This document shows, one piece after another, positions 9,388-18,292 of a stretch of 64,000 nt of DNA (position 1 is its first letter; each line of letters opens with the position of its first letter). The position numbers were made by a program, and so were the translations under genes. The notes beneath the pieces are model-generated. The model had not been told where the DNA came from, searched no databases, and worked only from the letters and a program-made list of their open reading frames with translations. Source of the stretch: Acetobacter sp. UBA5411. GTDB lineage: Bacteria > Pseudomonadota > Alphaproteobacteria > Acetobacterales > Acetobacteraceae. The stretch lies in assembly GCF_002409645.1 (NCBI RefSeq), contig NZ_DHNR01000041.1:118169-182168 (forward strand), in the 5' to 3' direction.

Positions 9388-11739
9388 TCAGGATGGCTGC
9401 GTGCTTTGAATGTAGAAGGGAACCTTGCGAGAGTTTTCTTCGATGAAGGATGAAACCCGCTCCTTCGGCATGGGATAGCCGAAGAGGTAGCCCTGTACTT
9501 CCGTGCAGCCTTTGCTGCTCAATCTGTAGAAATATTCTTCTGTTTCGACGCCTTCCGCTGTGACGGCCACTCCGAGATCCCCCGCCAGCGCAATCACCGC
9601 GCTGACAATGGCGGCGCTGCGGGAGTCCGACAGCATATCCCGCACAAAGCTTGCATCGAGCTTGATTTTCGAGAACGGAAAAAATCTCAGATATCCAAGA
9701 GAAGAATAGCCTTTTCCAAAATCGTCAAGAACGATCCGGATACCGAGAGTATTCAGTTCCTGTAGCACTCCGTAAGTCGCGGCATCAGACTCCATGAAAA
9801 TGGTTTCGATGACTTCAAGCTGGAGGCGTTTGGGTGGATAGGAAGTTTCCTTCAGGATCCGTTTGATTTCCTGAATGAAATTACGATGATAGAGCTGCTC
9901 GACAGAAATATTGACTGATATCCACAGATCATTCGGCCAGGAAAGTGCCGTGAGGCAGGCTTCAGCAAGAAGCGAAATCCCCAGATCGTGCATCAGGCCA
10001 GCCTCTTCTGCGAGACGGATGAAGCGGTCCGGAGGAATGGGACCGAGAACGGGATGAGTCCAGCGGGCAAGGGCTTCGAAGCCCGCGAGATGACGCGTCT
10101 GCGCATTGATGATGGGTTGATAATGAAGCGTGATGCTGTGTGTCCGAATGGCTTCTCTCAGATCGCGGATCAGATCTCTGCGGGAATCTGCAACAGCTCT
10201 GTAGGAGGGCACGAATACACGATAGGTGTTGCCGCCCTGTCGTTTCGCTTCATACAGAGCGAGGTCTGCCGCTTCCTGCAGGGAGCTTTCATTGGAACCA
10301 GCGACAGGCGCAAGAGCGATGCCACCGCTGATGGAACAATGAATGACGGTTTCCGCGATGAACAATGGTCTGGCGACTTCGTTTACGAGTTGCGTAGCAA
10401 GATCTGTCGCTGAGTCGAGGGTGGCGTGGTGATGAATGAGCATCAATTCATCACCTCCAATGCGAAACAGCATATCACTGTTTTTCACACAAGCCTGCAG
10501 GCGTTTTGAGATCTCGATCAATGCAAGGTCGCCAACAGCGTGTCCCAGCGTGTCATTGATGGGTTTGAACTTATCGAGATCCAGCGCCAGAAGCGCAAAA
10601 GGTGTATGCTCACGGGAAAGCCGGACAAGAGCGCCTCTGAAAAAGTCTTCGTATGAATAGCGGTTTGGCAATCCGGTCAGGCTGTCATGGGCTGCTCTGA
10701 ATGAAGCCTGCTGATCCAGCGCATAATCCTTGGTGATATCGGCCCCGATGCCGCGATATCCCGTGAATTCATCATTGTTGAAAAGAGGATGTCCGGTAAG
10801 GGAAAGAACGCGGATTGAGTGCGCGCTTCTGAGTGAGACAATCAGATCGCGGAAAAACAGACGGGATTGTATGCATTCTGCAAGATGATGCCACTGCGCC
10901 TGTGCTGCAACATACCCTTCCAGTGTTTTTAGAAACTGTTTTCCCGACAGATTGCCGGCGTTCTGACAAATGGCTTCAAGTGCCGGAATGCTGCTGGTCA
11001 GACACCCGCTGACATCGGTTTCCCATACCCATTCGCCGACGCTCTGATCTGAACGACGTAGCATCAACCGGACGATTTCAGTTTGTTCCTCAAGTTCCAG
11101 ACTGGTGATGATGTAACGCTGAAGAAGAATGGAAACGGCGCGCCCCAGCCCAAGGATAAACGCTGCATAGATGCCGAGCAGCATCATGAGCACCACATAA
11201 AGTGTGTCTGGTTGTAGGAGCCAGGCCCAGAACAGCGCAACGATGCAACCAATGATCATGGTGGTGGCGAGAGCAACCGTTCCACAGAAAAGCGGCGATA
11301 TGGACAGGGATGTTGCAATCAGGGCGACGATGTCACCTGCGATCAGCGTCTGTTCCTGGTCGGACCCATTAGGGAACACGATGACAGGGAGGCTGGCCCA
11401 GCACAGTCCAAGAAGCGCGGTGAAGATCGTAAAGTTTTTTCTGGAAAGCGCTATGTTCTGAAAGAACCATACGAAAAAGGTGTAACTTAAAACCAGGATT
11501 TCAATAATAATGAGAAGAATAACCCCGTAAACGGGATGACGCGTTTCAATGAAGGACAAGGTCAGTGGTGCGCTGATGATATTGGCTGTCAGATGAAAAG
11601 GCAGAAGACGCAAAAGTGTCCGGCGTTGCTGTGCTCTGACAATCCCCTGTAGACGTGGAGGTATGACCGGACCTTTCAGCAGGAAAGGAATATTTTTGAG
11701 CTTCTTCCAGAAACTTTTAAAAAAAACCGAGGCTGTCAT
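9388..11739 (-). CDS. Membrane-bound PAS-GGDEF-EAL cyclic-di-GMP enzyme
   Basis: A 783-aa inner-membrane protein. Residues 45-205 contain about six hydrophobic segments (MASE-like sensor). A PAS-like region (about 230-340, with WVWETD and YRGIGADIT) follows, then GGDEF (about 350-510) and EAL (about 525-770). The cyclase motif is GGDEL (428-432), one residue off GGDEF/GGEEF, and the I-site five residues before it reads KNSD instead of RxxD. The EAL half keeps EALARW (555-560), IETIFMES, DDFGKGYSSLGYLR, KLDASFV and AEGVETEE, so phosphodiesterase activity is likely. Acetic acid bacteria use PAS-GGDEF-EAL proteins to control cellulose synthesis; a link here is inference. Confidence 0.92.
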   Translation of the reverse strand: MTASVFFKSFWKKLKNIPFLLKGPVIPPRLQGIVRAQQRRTLLRLLPFHLTANIISAPLTLSFIETRHPVYGVILLIIIEILVLSYTFFVWFFQNIALSRKNFTIFTALLGLCWASLPVIVFPNGSDQEQTLIAGDIVALIATSLSISPLFCGTVALATTMIIGCIVALFWAWLLQPDTLYVVLMMLLGIYAAFILGLGRAVSILLQRYIITSLELEEQTEIVRLMLRRSDQSVGEWVWETDVSGCLTSSIPALEAICQNAGNLSGKQFLKTLEGYVAAQAQWHHLAECIQSRLFFRDLIVSLRSAHSIRVLSLTGHPLFNNDEFTGYRGIGADITKDYALDQQASFRAAHDSLTGLPNRYSYEDFFRGALVRLSREHTPFALLALDLDKFKPINDTLGHAVGDLALIEISKRLQACVKNSDMLFRIGGDELMLIHHHATLDSATDLATQLVNEVARPLFIAETVIHCSISGGIALAPVAGSNESSLQEAADLALYEAKRQGGNTYRVFVPSYRAVADSRRDLIRDLREAIRTHSITLHYQPIINAQTRHLAGFEALARWTHPVLGPIPPDRFIRLAEEAGLMHDLGISLLAEACLTALSWPNDLWISVNISVEQLYHRNFIQEIKRILKETSYPPKRLQLEVIETIFMESDAATYGVLQELNTLGIRIVLDDFGKGYSSLGYLRFFPFSKIKLDASFVRDMLSDSRSAAIVSAVIALAGDLGVAVTAEGVETEEYFYRLSSKGCTEVQGYLFGYPMPKERVSSFIEENSRKVPFYIQSTQPS

Positions 11740-11914
11740 ATTTTTTGTATATAATTCTCATTTTGTCGATTTTTCATGCCTCGGTTACCTTCCTCGTGTT
11801 CTGAAAATGCCTCTTTTCCCTAGCAAGTAAGGAAATGGAGGCATTTTCTCTTGAAAAAACGACAAAATCGTATTTGAATAAAGACAAATCTTTATTCAAA
11901 GACTCCTCGGTTTT

Positions 11915-12649
11915 TTAGGAAACTTTTTCCGGTTGGACAAGCTTTTCCTGGATCTGGTCAGCTGCCCTGTCAAAAAGATGAATGCAGCGACGGATATTGG
12001 CTCCCATGGTCGCCCCCACAATTTCCGGATCGCTTGAAGGGTGATAAGCTCGGGCAAGATCTTCATCTATTTCAAGATGTGACGGGCCATGATGGTCATG
12101 AGCATTGTGAGCTTCGCCCCAGATCCAGCGACCTGAAGGGAACGTGCTGGTGAATGCTGGTGCGTGACAGAGATAGGCTGAAAGCTCTTCTGCAAGATAT
12201 TCAACACCGGCCAGCCAGGAAAAAAACTCGACTGGATCGTCGCTGGTGGAAGCCTGAATAAGATTTTCAACCGATGAGAGTTGCGGATATTGATCTGCAT
12301 TCAGATCGATCCCCAGTTCTTTCGCGCCCGCGACCCAAAGCAGTGCGTGCGAACCTTCCTCTTCCTTCATCTCTCTAACAGCCTCACGCGCTTCCGAGAA
12401 AAATGTCTTTACGCGTGACTGACCAAAACGTTCCACAAGCGGACGCAGGGGAAGATGCCCGACGCGCTGGTCGATGGCGCGCTCAAAGGCCTGTACGAAA
12501 GGCCAGAACCCGATCAGTAGAGCGCGGATGGACGCGCGATCACCTTGGGCACAGGCGCGGATCAGCGGAGATGAAAAGATGCCTTCTCTGGTGCCAACAC
12601 GGACAACATCACGATCAAGAACGGGTTCTGCAAATAGTAAGGCGTACAT
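11915..12649 (-). CDS. Haem-oxygenase-like / PqqC-TENA-fold protein, possible diiron enzyme
   Basis: A 244-aa soluble protein, probably all-helical, with no confidently recognised family. The segment EEEGSHALLWVAGAKELGID (96-115) resembles the E-x2-H-x2-LW pattern of haem-oxygenase-fold proteins. Further potential ligands are E150 and E154 (VEYLAEELSAYL) and the cluster HLEIDEDLARAYH (191-203), which holds a carboxylate-x(n)-His arrangement like the third metal helix of diiron members. A His-rich loop (HNAHDHHGPSH, 181-191) lies just before it. This suggests an iron-containing redox enzyme of the haem-oxygenase-like diiron oxidase type; the fold is inference. It stands alone between the cyclic-di-GMP gene and an ABC1 kinase gene. 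Confidence 0.4.
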   Translation of the reverse strand: MYALLFAEPVLDRDVVRVGTREGIFSSPLIRACAQGDRASIRALLIGFWPFVQAFERAIDQRVGHLPLRPLVERFGQSRVKTFFSEAREAVREMKEEEGSHALLWVAGAKELGIDLNADQYPQLSSVENLIQASTSDDPVEFFSWLAGVEYLAEELSAYLCHAPAFTSTFPSGRWIWGEAHNAHDHHGPSHLEIDEDLARAYHPSSDPEIVGATMGANIRRCIHLFDRAADQIQEKLVQPEKVS

Positions 12650-12860
12650 GGCGTAATCCTCAAATAAACTATCCCGGTTTTCCGGTTGAAATGAGCATTA
12701 ATCATTTTTGTTTTTATGAATACTTTGTTTTTATTAAATAATGTTATGTAAAAATAGTCGATTTTATTTTCTATAATTTGCATAAAATGTTTTGATATCG
12801 AAACGAATTAAGGCGGTAAGTGACTGATATATTCAGGAAAATTGATGTCTAGGAAGTAGT

Positions 12861-12905
12861 TTATTCGGGAATAAGGAGATGCGTGTCTCCTGTCATCCCG
12901 AATAA
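12861..12905 (-). terminator. Long two-part hairpin downstream of the ABC1 kinase gene
   Basis: A perfect 10-bp outer arm (TTATTCGGGA at 12861-12870 with its complement at 12896-12905) encloses a second perfect stem (GGAGA 12875-12879, TCTCC 12886-12890, loop of 6). It lies 23 bp past the stop of the ABC1 gene. The 3' arm ends in AT-rich sequence without a clean T-run, so it may be a terminator or an RNA-stabilising structure. The rest of 12650-12927 is AT-rich with no gene. Confidence 0.55.
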
Positions 12906-12927
12906 CAGTTTTCGGAAATAAATCCGA

Positions 12928-14289
12928 TTATTTATTGATGAACTCTGACAGTCCGGCTGCCTTGAGGACTTCAGCCTGACGGGCAGCCAGAGCATCTTCG
13001 TCAAAATCAGCGATAAGATCCTGGAACATTCTGTGCCAGTTCAGTTTCGCTCCAATCCGCATGAAGACGGAACCGAGGCCAATGGCTGAGCGATCGACAA
13101 GAACAAATTCACGGGGCGGTTTGACGCCACCCGTTTTTTGCAGGCCGGTGTGAACACGTCCGGCGATGTCGCGTCCAAAAATCGTTTCGGCATTTTCATT
13201 GATGGTGCGTTCGCGATCTTCCATCAGCGGCTCATAGAGGAAACTGGCCCACTCATTGAGCACGGTCATCGTTTCACGTGACAGGCCGGTAAAGCCCCAC
13301 ATCTCGTAAGCATGGGCTGCACGATCTTCATCTTTCGTGCGCAGGGCTTCACAAAGCTCGATAATGCCGCGGATGAAACGGGGACGGAAAACGCGGATTG
13401 TACCGAAATCGAGAAGATTGAAACCGAAATCATCACGAACCGTGAAATTGCCCATGTGCGGGTCGCCGTGAATGATGCCGTAGCGGTACAGCGGCACGTA
13501 CCACGCTTCGAAAAGCGCACGCGCCATGGTGTTGCGCTCTTCCTGCGTCGGGTTGGTGTCAAGAACCTTCTGGAGTCCCTGACCATTGACCCATTCCATG
13601 GTCAGAAGGCGACGGGTGCAGAGTGCATCCACGGTTTTTGGAATGGTGACGGCAGTCGAGTTCTTCAGCATGATATCGTAAAGCCGAAGGTTTGCGGCTT
13701 CACGTTTGTAATCAAGCTCTTCTCTCAGACGGTCTGTGAGCTCTTCGATCACGTCATCCTGACGAATGGCGTTGTCCAGCTTGTGGTAAACGCCCATGGC
13801 CATACGGAACTGCTTCAGATCCGCCTCAACCGTGGTGGTCATGTCCGGATATTGCAGCTTGCAGGCGACAACTTCGCCATTCTGCAGAACCGCCTTGTGG
13901 ACCTGCCCAAGGCTTGCCGCTGCCGCTGCTTCCCGACCAAACTCACGAAAGTTCTTTTGCCAGTCTGGGCCAAGCTCGGCCGCCATGCGTCGACGCACAA
14001 AGCTCCAGCCCATCGGAGGCGCATTGGACTGAAGCTGAGCCAATTCCGTCGCATATTCATCAGGCAGCGCGCCGGGGATGGTGGCGAGAAGTTGCGCCGC
14101 CTTCATCAGCGGCCCCTTGAGCCCGCCAAGAATGGCTTTCAGATCTTCTGCGTGGGCCGCACCATCGCCCTTAAGACCAAGACGGTGACCCGCCATACGG
14201 GCGGCGATGCCACCGACTGTGCCGGTCGTGCGCACCATCCGGCGAAATTCTCCGAACAGGCCTGTCGTATCGAGATCTTTTTCCGCCAT
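12928..14289 (-). CDS. ABC1/UbiB/COQ8-family atypical kinase
   Basis: Member of the ABC1 (AarF/COQ8) protein-kinase-like family, which supports ubiquinone biosynthesis, probably as an ATPase that handles lipid intermediates. The 453-aa protein has a KxGQ-like segment (LKGPLMKAAQLLATIPGALP), the Ala-rich loop AAAASLGQVHKA that replaces the glycine loop, ACKLQYPD, then HGDPHMGNF and LLDFGTIRVF (the HGD and DFG equivalents). It sits 4 bp downstream of the pepF stop, so the two are probably co-transcribed. Ubiquinone is central to acetic acid bacteria through their membrane dehydrogenases, but whether this copy acts in that pathway is not shown. Confidence 0.88.
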   Translation of the reverse strand: MAEKDLDTTGLFGEFRRMVRTTGTVGGIAARMAGHRLGLKGDGAAHAEDLKAILGGLKGPLMKAAQLLATIPGALPDEYATELAQLQSNAPPMGWSFVRRRMAAELGPDWQKNFREFGREAAAAASLGQVHKAVLQNGEVVACKLQYPDMTTTVEADLKQFRMAMGVYHKLDNAIRQDDVIEELTDRLREELDYKREAANLRLYDIMLKNSTAVTIPKTVDALCTRRLLTMEWVNGQGLQKVLDTNPTQEERNTMARALFEAWYVPLYRYGIIHGDPHMGNFTVRDDFGFNLLDFGTIRVFRPRFIRGIIELCEALRTKDEDRAAHAYEMWGFTGLSRETMTVLNEWASFLYEPLMEDRERTINENAETIFGRDIAGRVHTGLQKTGGVKPPREFVLVDRSAIGLGSVFMRIGAKLNWHRMFQDLIADFDEDALAARQAEVLKAAGLSEFINK

Positions 14290-14292
14290 GGC

Positions 14293-16155
14293 TCAGGCTT
14301 CCTCCAACTGATCAATAAAGCCCGAAATCACATCCAGTCCCTTGCGCCAGAAGGCGGGGTCACTGGCGTCAAGGCCGAAAGGCGCCAGAAGCTCGCCGTG
14401 GCGTTTGGTGCCGCCAGCCTCCAGCATTGCGCGATATTTTTCCCGGAAACCCGGCTCGCCCTGCTGATAGACGCCATACAGCGCATTCACGAGGCAGTCT
14501 CCAAAAGCATAGGCATAGACATAGAATGGCGTATGCACGAAGTGGGGGACGTAAGCCCAGTAGGTGTCATACTCGGGTGTGAAATTGAACGCCGGACCGA
14601 GGCTTTCAGTCTGAACGTCACGCCAGATAGCTCCAATCTGCTCGGGGAGCAGTTCGCCTTCGCGACGGGCGTGATGCACGCGGCTTTCGAACTGATAGAA
14701 CGCGATCTGACGGACAACGGTGTTCAGCATGTCCTCAACCTTGGCGGCAAGGAGAAGCCTTTTCTGGACAGGGTCTTTTTCCGCATCGAGCAGATACTGG
14801 AAAGTCAGCATCTCACCGAACACACTGGCCGTTTCCGCCAGAGTCAGAGGGGTCGATGAGAGAAAATACCCCTGTTTTGCGGCAAGTTTCTGATGTGCAC
14901 CATGTCCGAGTTCATGCGCCAGTGTCATGACGTCCCGTGTGCGCCCGCGATAGTTCATCAGAACATAGGGATGGACCGAAGGCACGACAGGATGGGCGAA
15001 AGCACCCGGCGACTTTCCCGGAACGGGTGCGGCATCGATCCAGGGCTTGTCGAAAAACTCGCTGACAATTTCACCCAGTGCCGGATCGAAATTTTCATAA
15101 GCCTGCTGCACGATCGCCTTGGCGTCCGTCCACGGAATATCCTTCTCACGCATTCCCGGCAGTGGTGCGTTGCGGTCCCAGTGTTCCAGCTTGTTCAGAC
15201 CGAGCCATTTTGCCTTCAGTCCGTAATAACGATGCGACAGGCGAGGGAAGTCGTTCGTCACAGCGGAAACAAGAGCGTCCACGACCTCGTCTTCCACCAT
15301 GTTGGAGACATTGCGGTAGGACTCGGGACGTGGGTAACGCCGCATCTTGTCGGAAATGGCCTTGTCCTTGGCGAGCGTGTTGGTCACCAGAGAAAACAGT
15401 CTGATATCGCCTTCCAGCGCCTTGCCGACGGCCTTGCCAGCGGCTTCGCGTCGGCTGCGATCCTGATCCGACATCTGGTTCAGTGCTTCGCCAAGCGGTA
15501 TTTCCCGTCCGTCCAGTGACACACGGAGGGCTGTGATCTGCTCATCGAACAGGCGGCACCAAGCGGATGCGCCAGTTACGGATTTTTCCAGCAGTACCTG
15601 TTCGATGTCGTCCGGCAACTGATGCGGACGGAACATCCGGTGGTCACGCAGGAATGGTCGCCAGTGCGCCAGCACGGAGGAGGAAGACAGTTTTGCTTCC
15701 AGCACATCCTCTTCAATGGTGTTCAGTTCCAGAGTGAAGAACAGCAGGTCCGCCGAAATGTCGGAGATACGCTCACGCACGGCCTGACTGAATTTGCCCG
15801 TTTCGGGATCAGTCATGTCGGCGGAGAAGGACAGGGACGCGAAGGAGCCGACCTTGCCGAGGATTTCGTTGATCGTCTGGCAGGTCTCGATCGCCTTCGC
15901 CAGATCAGCGCCGGAGAGAGAGGCGATGGTGCCTTTATACTGCCCCGCAAACGCCTTGGCCTCGGCAGCCGCACGGTCCAGATCGGCCTTTACCGCAGGC
16001 GAGTCGGGACTCGTATACAGGTCGGACAGATCCCAGCGAGGCGGGGACATATCTGTGCTCTGCCCGGATGATGTGGTGTTCGCCGAAAGCGAAACCTGAG
16101 CGGAAAGGGGCCGCAGTCGAGCGTGCGGATGGGGGAAGGGAGCCTGATCTACCAT
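14293..16155 (-). CDS. pepF: M3-family oligoendopeptidase F
   Basis: Cytoplasmic zinc metallopeptidase that cleaves short peptides. The HEXXH zinc motif is intact (TLAHELGHGAHQ), with a conserved downstream Glu in the segment TPLTLAETASVFGEM. The N-terminal WDLSDLY motif typical of PepF is present. The frame is open up to a GTG at 16227. The ATG at 16155 (620 aa) is used here, and the ATG at 16050 (MSPPRWDLSDLY, 585 aa) fits family alignments at least as well, because the extra N-terminal residues look low-complexity and none of the starts has a clear ribosome-binding site. It is divergent from lepA and probably forms an operon with the ABC1 gene. Confidence 0.9.
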   Translation of the reverse strand: MVDQAPFPHPHARLRPLSAQVSLSANTTSSGQSTDMSPPRWDLSDLYTSPDSPAVKADLDRAAAEAKAFAGQYKGTIASLSGADLAKAIETCQTINEILGKVGSFASLSFSADMTDPETGKFSQAVRERISDISADLLFFTLELNTIEEDVLEAKLSSSSVLAHWRPFLRDHRMFRPHQLPDDIEQVLLEKSVTGASAWCRLFDEQITALRVSLDGREIPLGEALNQMSDQDRSRREAAGKAVGKALEGDIRLFSLVTNTLAKDKAISDKMRRYPRPESYRNVSNMVEDEVVDALVSAVTNDFPRLSHRYYGLKAKWLGLNKLEHWDRNAPLPGMREKDIPWTDAKAIVQQAYENFDPALGEIVSEFFDKPWIDAAPVPGKSPGAFAHPVVPSVHPYVLMNYRGRTRDVMTLAHELGHGAHQKLAAKQGYFLSSTPLTLAETASVFGEMLTFQYLLDAEKDPVQKRLLLAAKVEDMLNTVVRQIAFYQFESRVHHARREGELLPEQIGAIWRDVQTESLGPAFNFTPEYDTYWAYVPHFVHTPFYVYAYAFGDCLVNALYGVYQQGEPGFREKYRAMLEAGGTKRHGELLAPFGLDASDPAFWRKGLDVISGFIDQLEEA

Positions 16156-16273
16156 GTCCGGAATTGTAGCGCGGGTGTGTGCGGGTGGCGAGGCCGATTG
16201 ATTCTTTGCTGCATGTGCATTTCCCACGCTTTCGCGTGCTGACTTTTGCCGCTTTATCCCCTATGGAGCGGGC

Positions 16274-18079
16274 ATGACCGATACGCCTCTCTCCCTGATC
16301 CGTAACTTCTCGATCATCGCCCATATCGACCACGGCAAATCTACTCTTGCCGACCGGATGATTCAGGCTTGCGGCGCGCTGACCGCCCGCGAGATGACGA
16401 ATCAGGTGCTCGACAACATGGAGCTGGAGCGCGAGCGCGGCATCACCATCAAGGCGCAGACCGTGCGCCTGACCTATCCGGCCAAGGACGGCAAGACCTA
16501 CATCCTGAACCTGATGGACACCCCGGGCCATGTTGACTTCGCTTACGAAGTCAGCCGCTCGCTCGCCGCGTGTGAAGGTTCTCTGCTGGTTGTGGATGCC
16601 TCGCAGGGTGTGGAAGCGCAGACGCTGGCCAACGTGTATCAGGCCATCGACGCCAATCACGAAATTGTGCCCGTCCTCAACAAGATCGATCTGCCCGCAG
16701 CCGAACCCGAGCGTGTGAAGGCGCAGATCGAGGAGGTCATCGGTATTGACGCCGAGGACGCCGTGGAGATTTCGGCCAAGACCGGTATCAACATCGAAGG
16801 CGTGCTGGAAGCTGTGGTCACCCGACTGCCTCCGCCGACAGGTGATGCCGAACTGCCGCTCAAGGCGATGCTGGTGGATAGCTGGTACGACGCCTATCTC
16901 GGCGTCATCATCCTTGTGCGTATCAAGGAAGGCCGCCTGAAGAAAGGCGCACGCATTCGGATGATGTCCACGGGCGCGACCCATCTGGTGGATCAGGTTG
17001 GTGTGTTCGCGCCGCGCATGGTGCCGGTAGATGATCTTGGACCGGGCGAGATGGGCTATATTAATGCCGCCATCAAGACCGTCGCCGACTGTAACGTGGG
17101 TGACACCATCACCGATGACCGTCGTCCGGCAGCTGAACCGCTTTCAGGCTTCAAACCGTCCATTCCGGTGGTGTGGTGTGGTCTGTTCCCGGTCAATGCG
17201 GACGATTTCGACAAGCTGCGCGACAGTCTCGGCAAGCTGCGCCTGAATGATGCCTCGTTCCATTATGAGGCCGAGACGTCAGCCGCACTCGGCTTTGGAT
17301 TCCGGTGTGGCTTCCTCGGTCTGCTGCATCTGGAGATCATTCAGGAGCGCCTGTCCCGCGAATTCGATCTCGATCTGATCGCGACAGCGCCGTCCGTTGT
17401 CTATCATCTGAATATGAACGACGGCACGAAGGAGGATCTGCACAATCCGGCCGACATGCCGGATCCCATGCAGATCGAGACCATTGAGGAGCCTTGGATC
17501 AAGGCCACGATCATGGTGCCGGATGAATATCTTGGCGCCGTGCTGACGCTCTGCACTGAGCGTCGCGGTGTGCAGGTTGATCTGACCTATGTCGGCAACC
17601 GCGCGATGGCGGTTTACCGTCTGCCGCTTAACGAAGTGGTGTTCGATTTCTATGACCGCCTCAAGTCTCTGACACGTGGTTACGCCAGCTTCGACTATCA
17701 GATGGATGGTTACGAAGAGAGTGACCTTGTGCGGATTTCGATCCTCGTCAATCAGGAACCGGTGGATGCGCTGTCCTTCATCGCGCATCGGTCTGCGGCC
17801 GAGAGCCGTGGCCGCGCCATCTGCGCCCGTCTGAAAGACCTGATCCCTCGCCAGCTTTTCAAGATCGCCATTCAGGCGGCTATCGGCGCACGCGTGATTG
17901 CCCGTGAGACTATCGGCGCGCTGTCCAAAGATGTGACGGCAAAGTGTTACGGTGGTGACATCTCGCGTAAGCGCAAACTGCTGGAGAAGCAGAAAGAGGG
18001 CAAGAAGCGGATGCGGCAGTTCGGCAAGGTCGAAATTCCGCAGAGCGCGTTTTTGGCGGCGCTTAAGATGGATCGGTGA
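16274..18079 (+). CDS. lepA: Elongation factor 4 (LepA)
   Basis: Ribosome-associated GTPase that acts in translation and initiation-complex biogenesis, especially under ionic or pH stress. The 601-aa length is standard. G-motifs: AHIDHGKSTL (G1), DTPGHVDF (G3), NKIDLP (G4). The unique LepA C-terminal domain ends in the basic stretch KRKLLEKQKEGKKRMRQFG. The start is ATG after the AT-rich leader. The pepF gene diverges from it. A small hairpin (CACGC-TTTC-GCGTG) lies at 16225-16238, in the 5' leader. Confidence 0.97.
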   Translation: MTDTPLSLIRNFSIIAHIDHGKSTLADRMIQACGALTAREMTNQVLDNMELERERGITIKAQTVRLTYPAKDGKTYILNLMDTPGHVDFAYEVSRSLAACEGSLLVVDASQGVEAQTLANVYQAIDANHEIVPVLNKIDLPAAEPERVKAQIEEVIGIDAEDAVEISAKTGINIEGVLEAVVTRLPPPTGDAELPLKAMLVDSWYDAYLGVIILVRIKEGRLKKGARIRMMSTGATHLVDQVGVFAPRMVPVDDLGPGEMGYINAAIKTVADCNVGDTITDDRRPAAEPLSGFKPSIPVVWCGLFPVNADDFDKLRDSLGKLRLNDASFHYEAETSAALGFGFRCGFLGLLHLEIIQERLSREFDLDLIATAPSVVYHLNMNDGTKEDLHNPADMPDPMQIETIEEPWIKATIMVPDEYLGAVLTLCTERRGVQVDLTYVGNRAMAVYRLPLNEVVFDFYDRLKSLTRGYASFDYQMDGYEESDLVRISILVNQEPVDALSFIAHRSAAESRGRAICARLKDLIPRQLFKIAIQAAIGARVIARETIGALSKDVTAKCYGGDISRKRKLLEKQKEGKKRMRQFGKVEIPQSAFLAALKMDR

Positions 18080-18292
18080 GCTGAAGACGTTTTGCATCAA
18101 AAATAAGACGGCTGTTTTAAATTGTTGCTGTTTTGGTGCGGAAGAATCCGTATTGGACGGCAGGCCTCATGTAGTTTTAAAAGGCGTATATAAAGAGAAT
18201 CATTAGAGCATGATCTGAAGCACGACATTCCCGATATGGGCAATGCGTGCGTCGGAAGCTGAATTGGGTCACATGAACAATTCTTCGCCGCT

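Noticed and set aside
13312..14859. Plus-strand open frame of about 515 codons
   Set aside because: It runs antisense to the well-supported ABC1 kinase and pepF genes, has no recognisable domain and reflects GC-rich codon use on the other strand.
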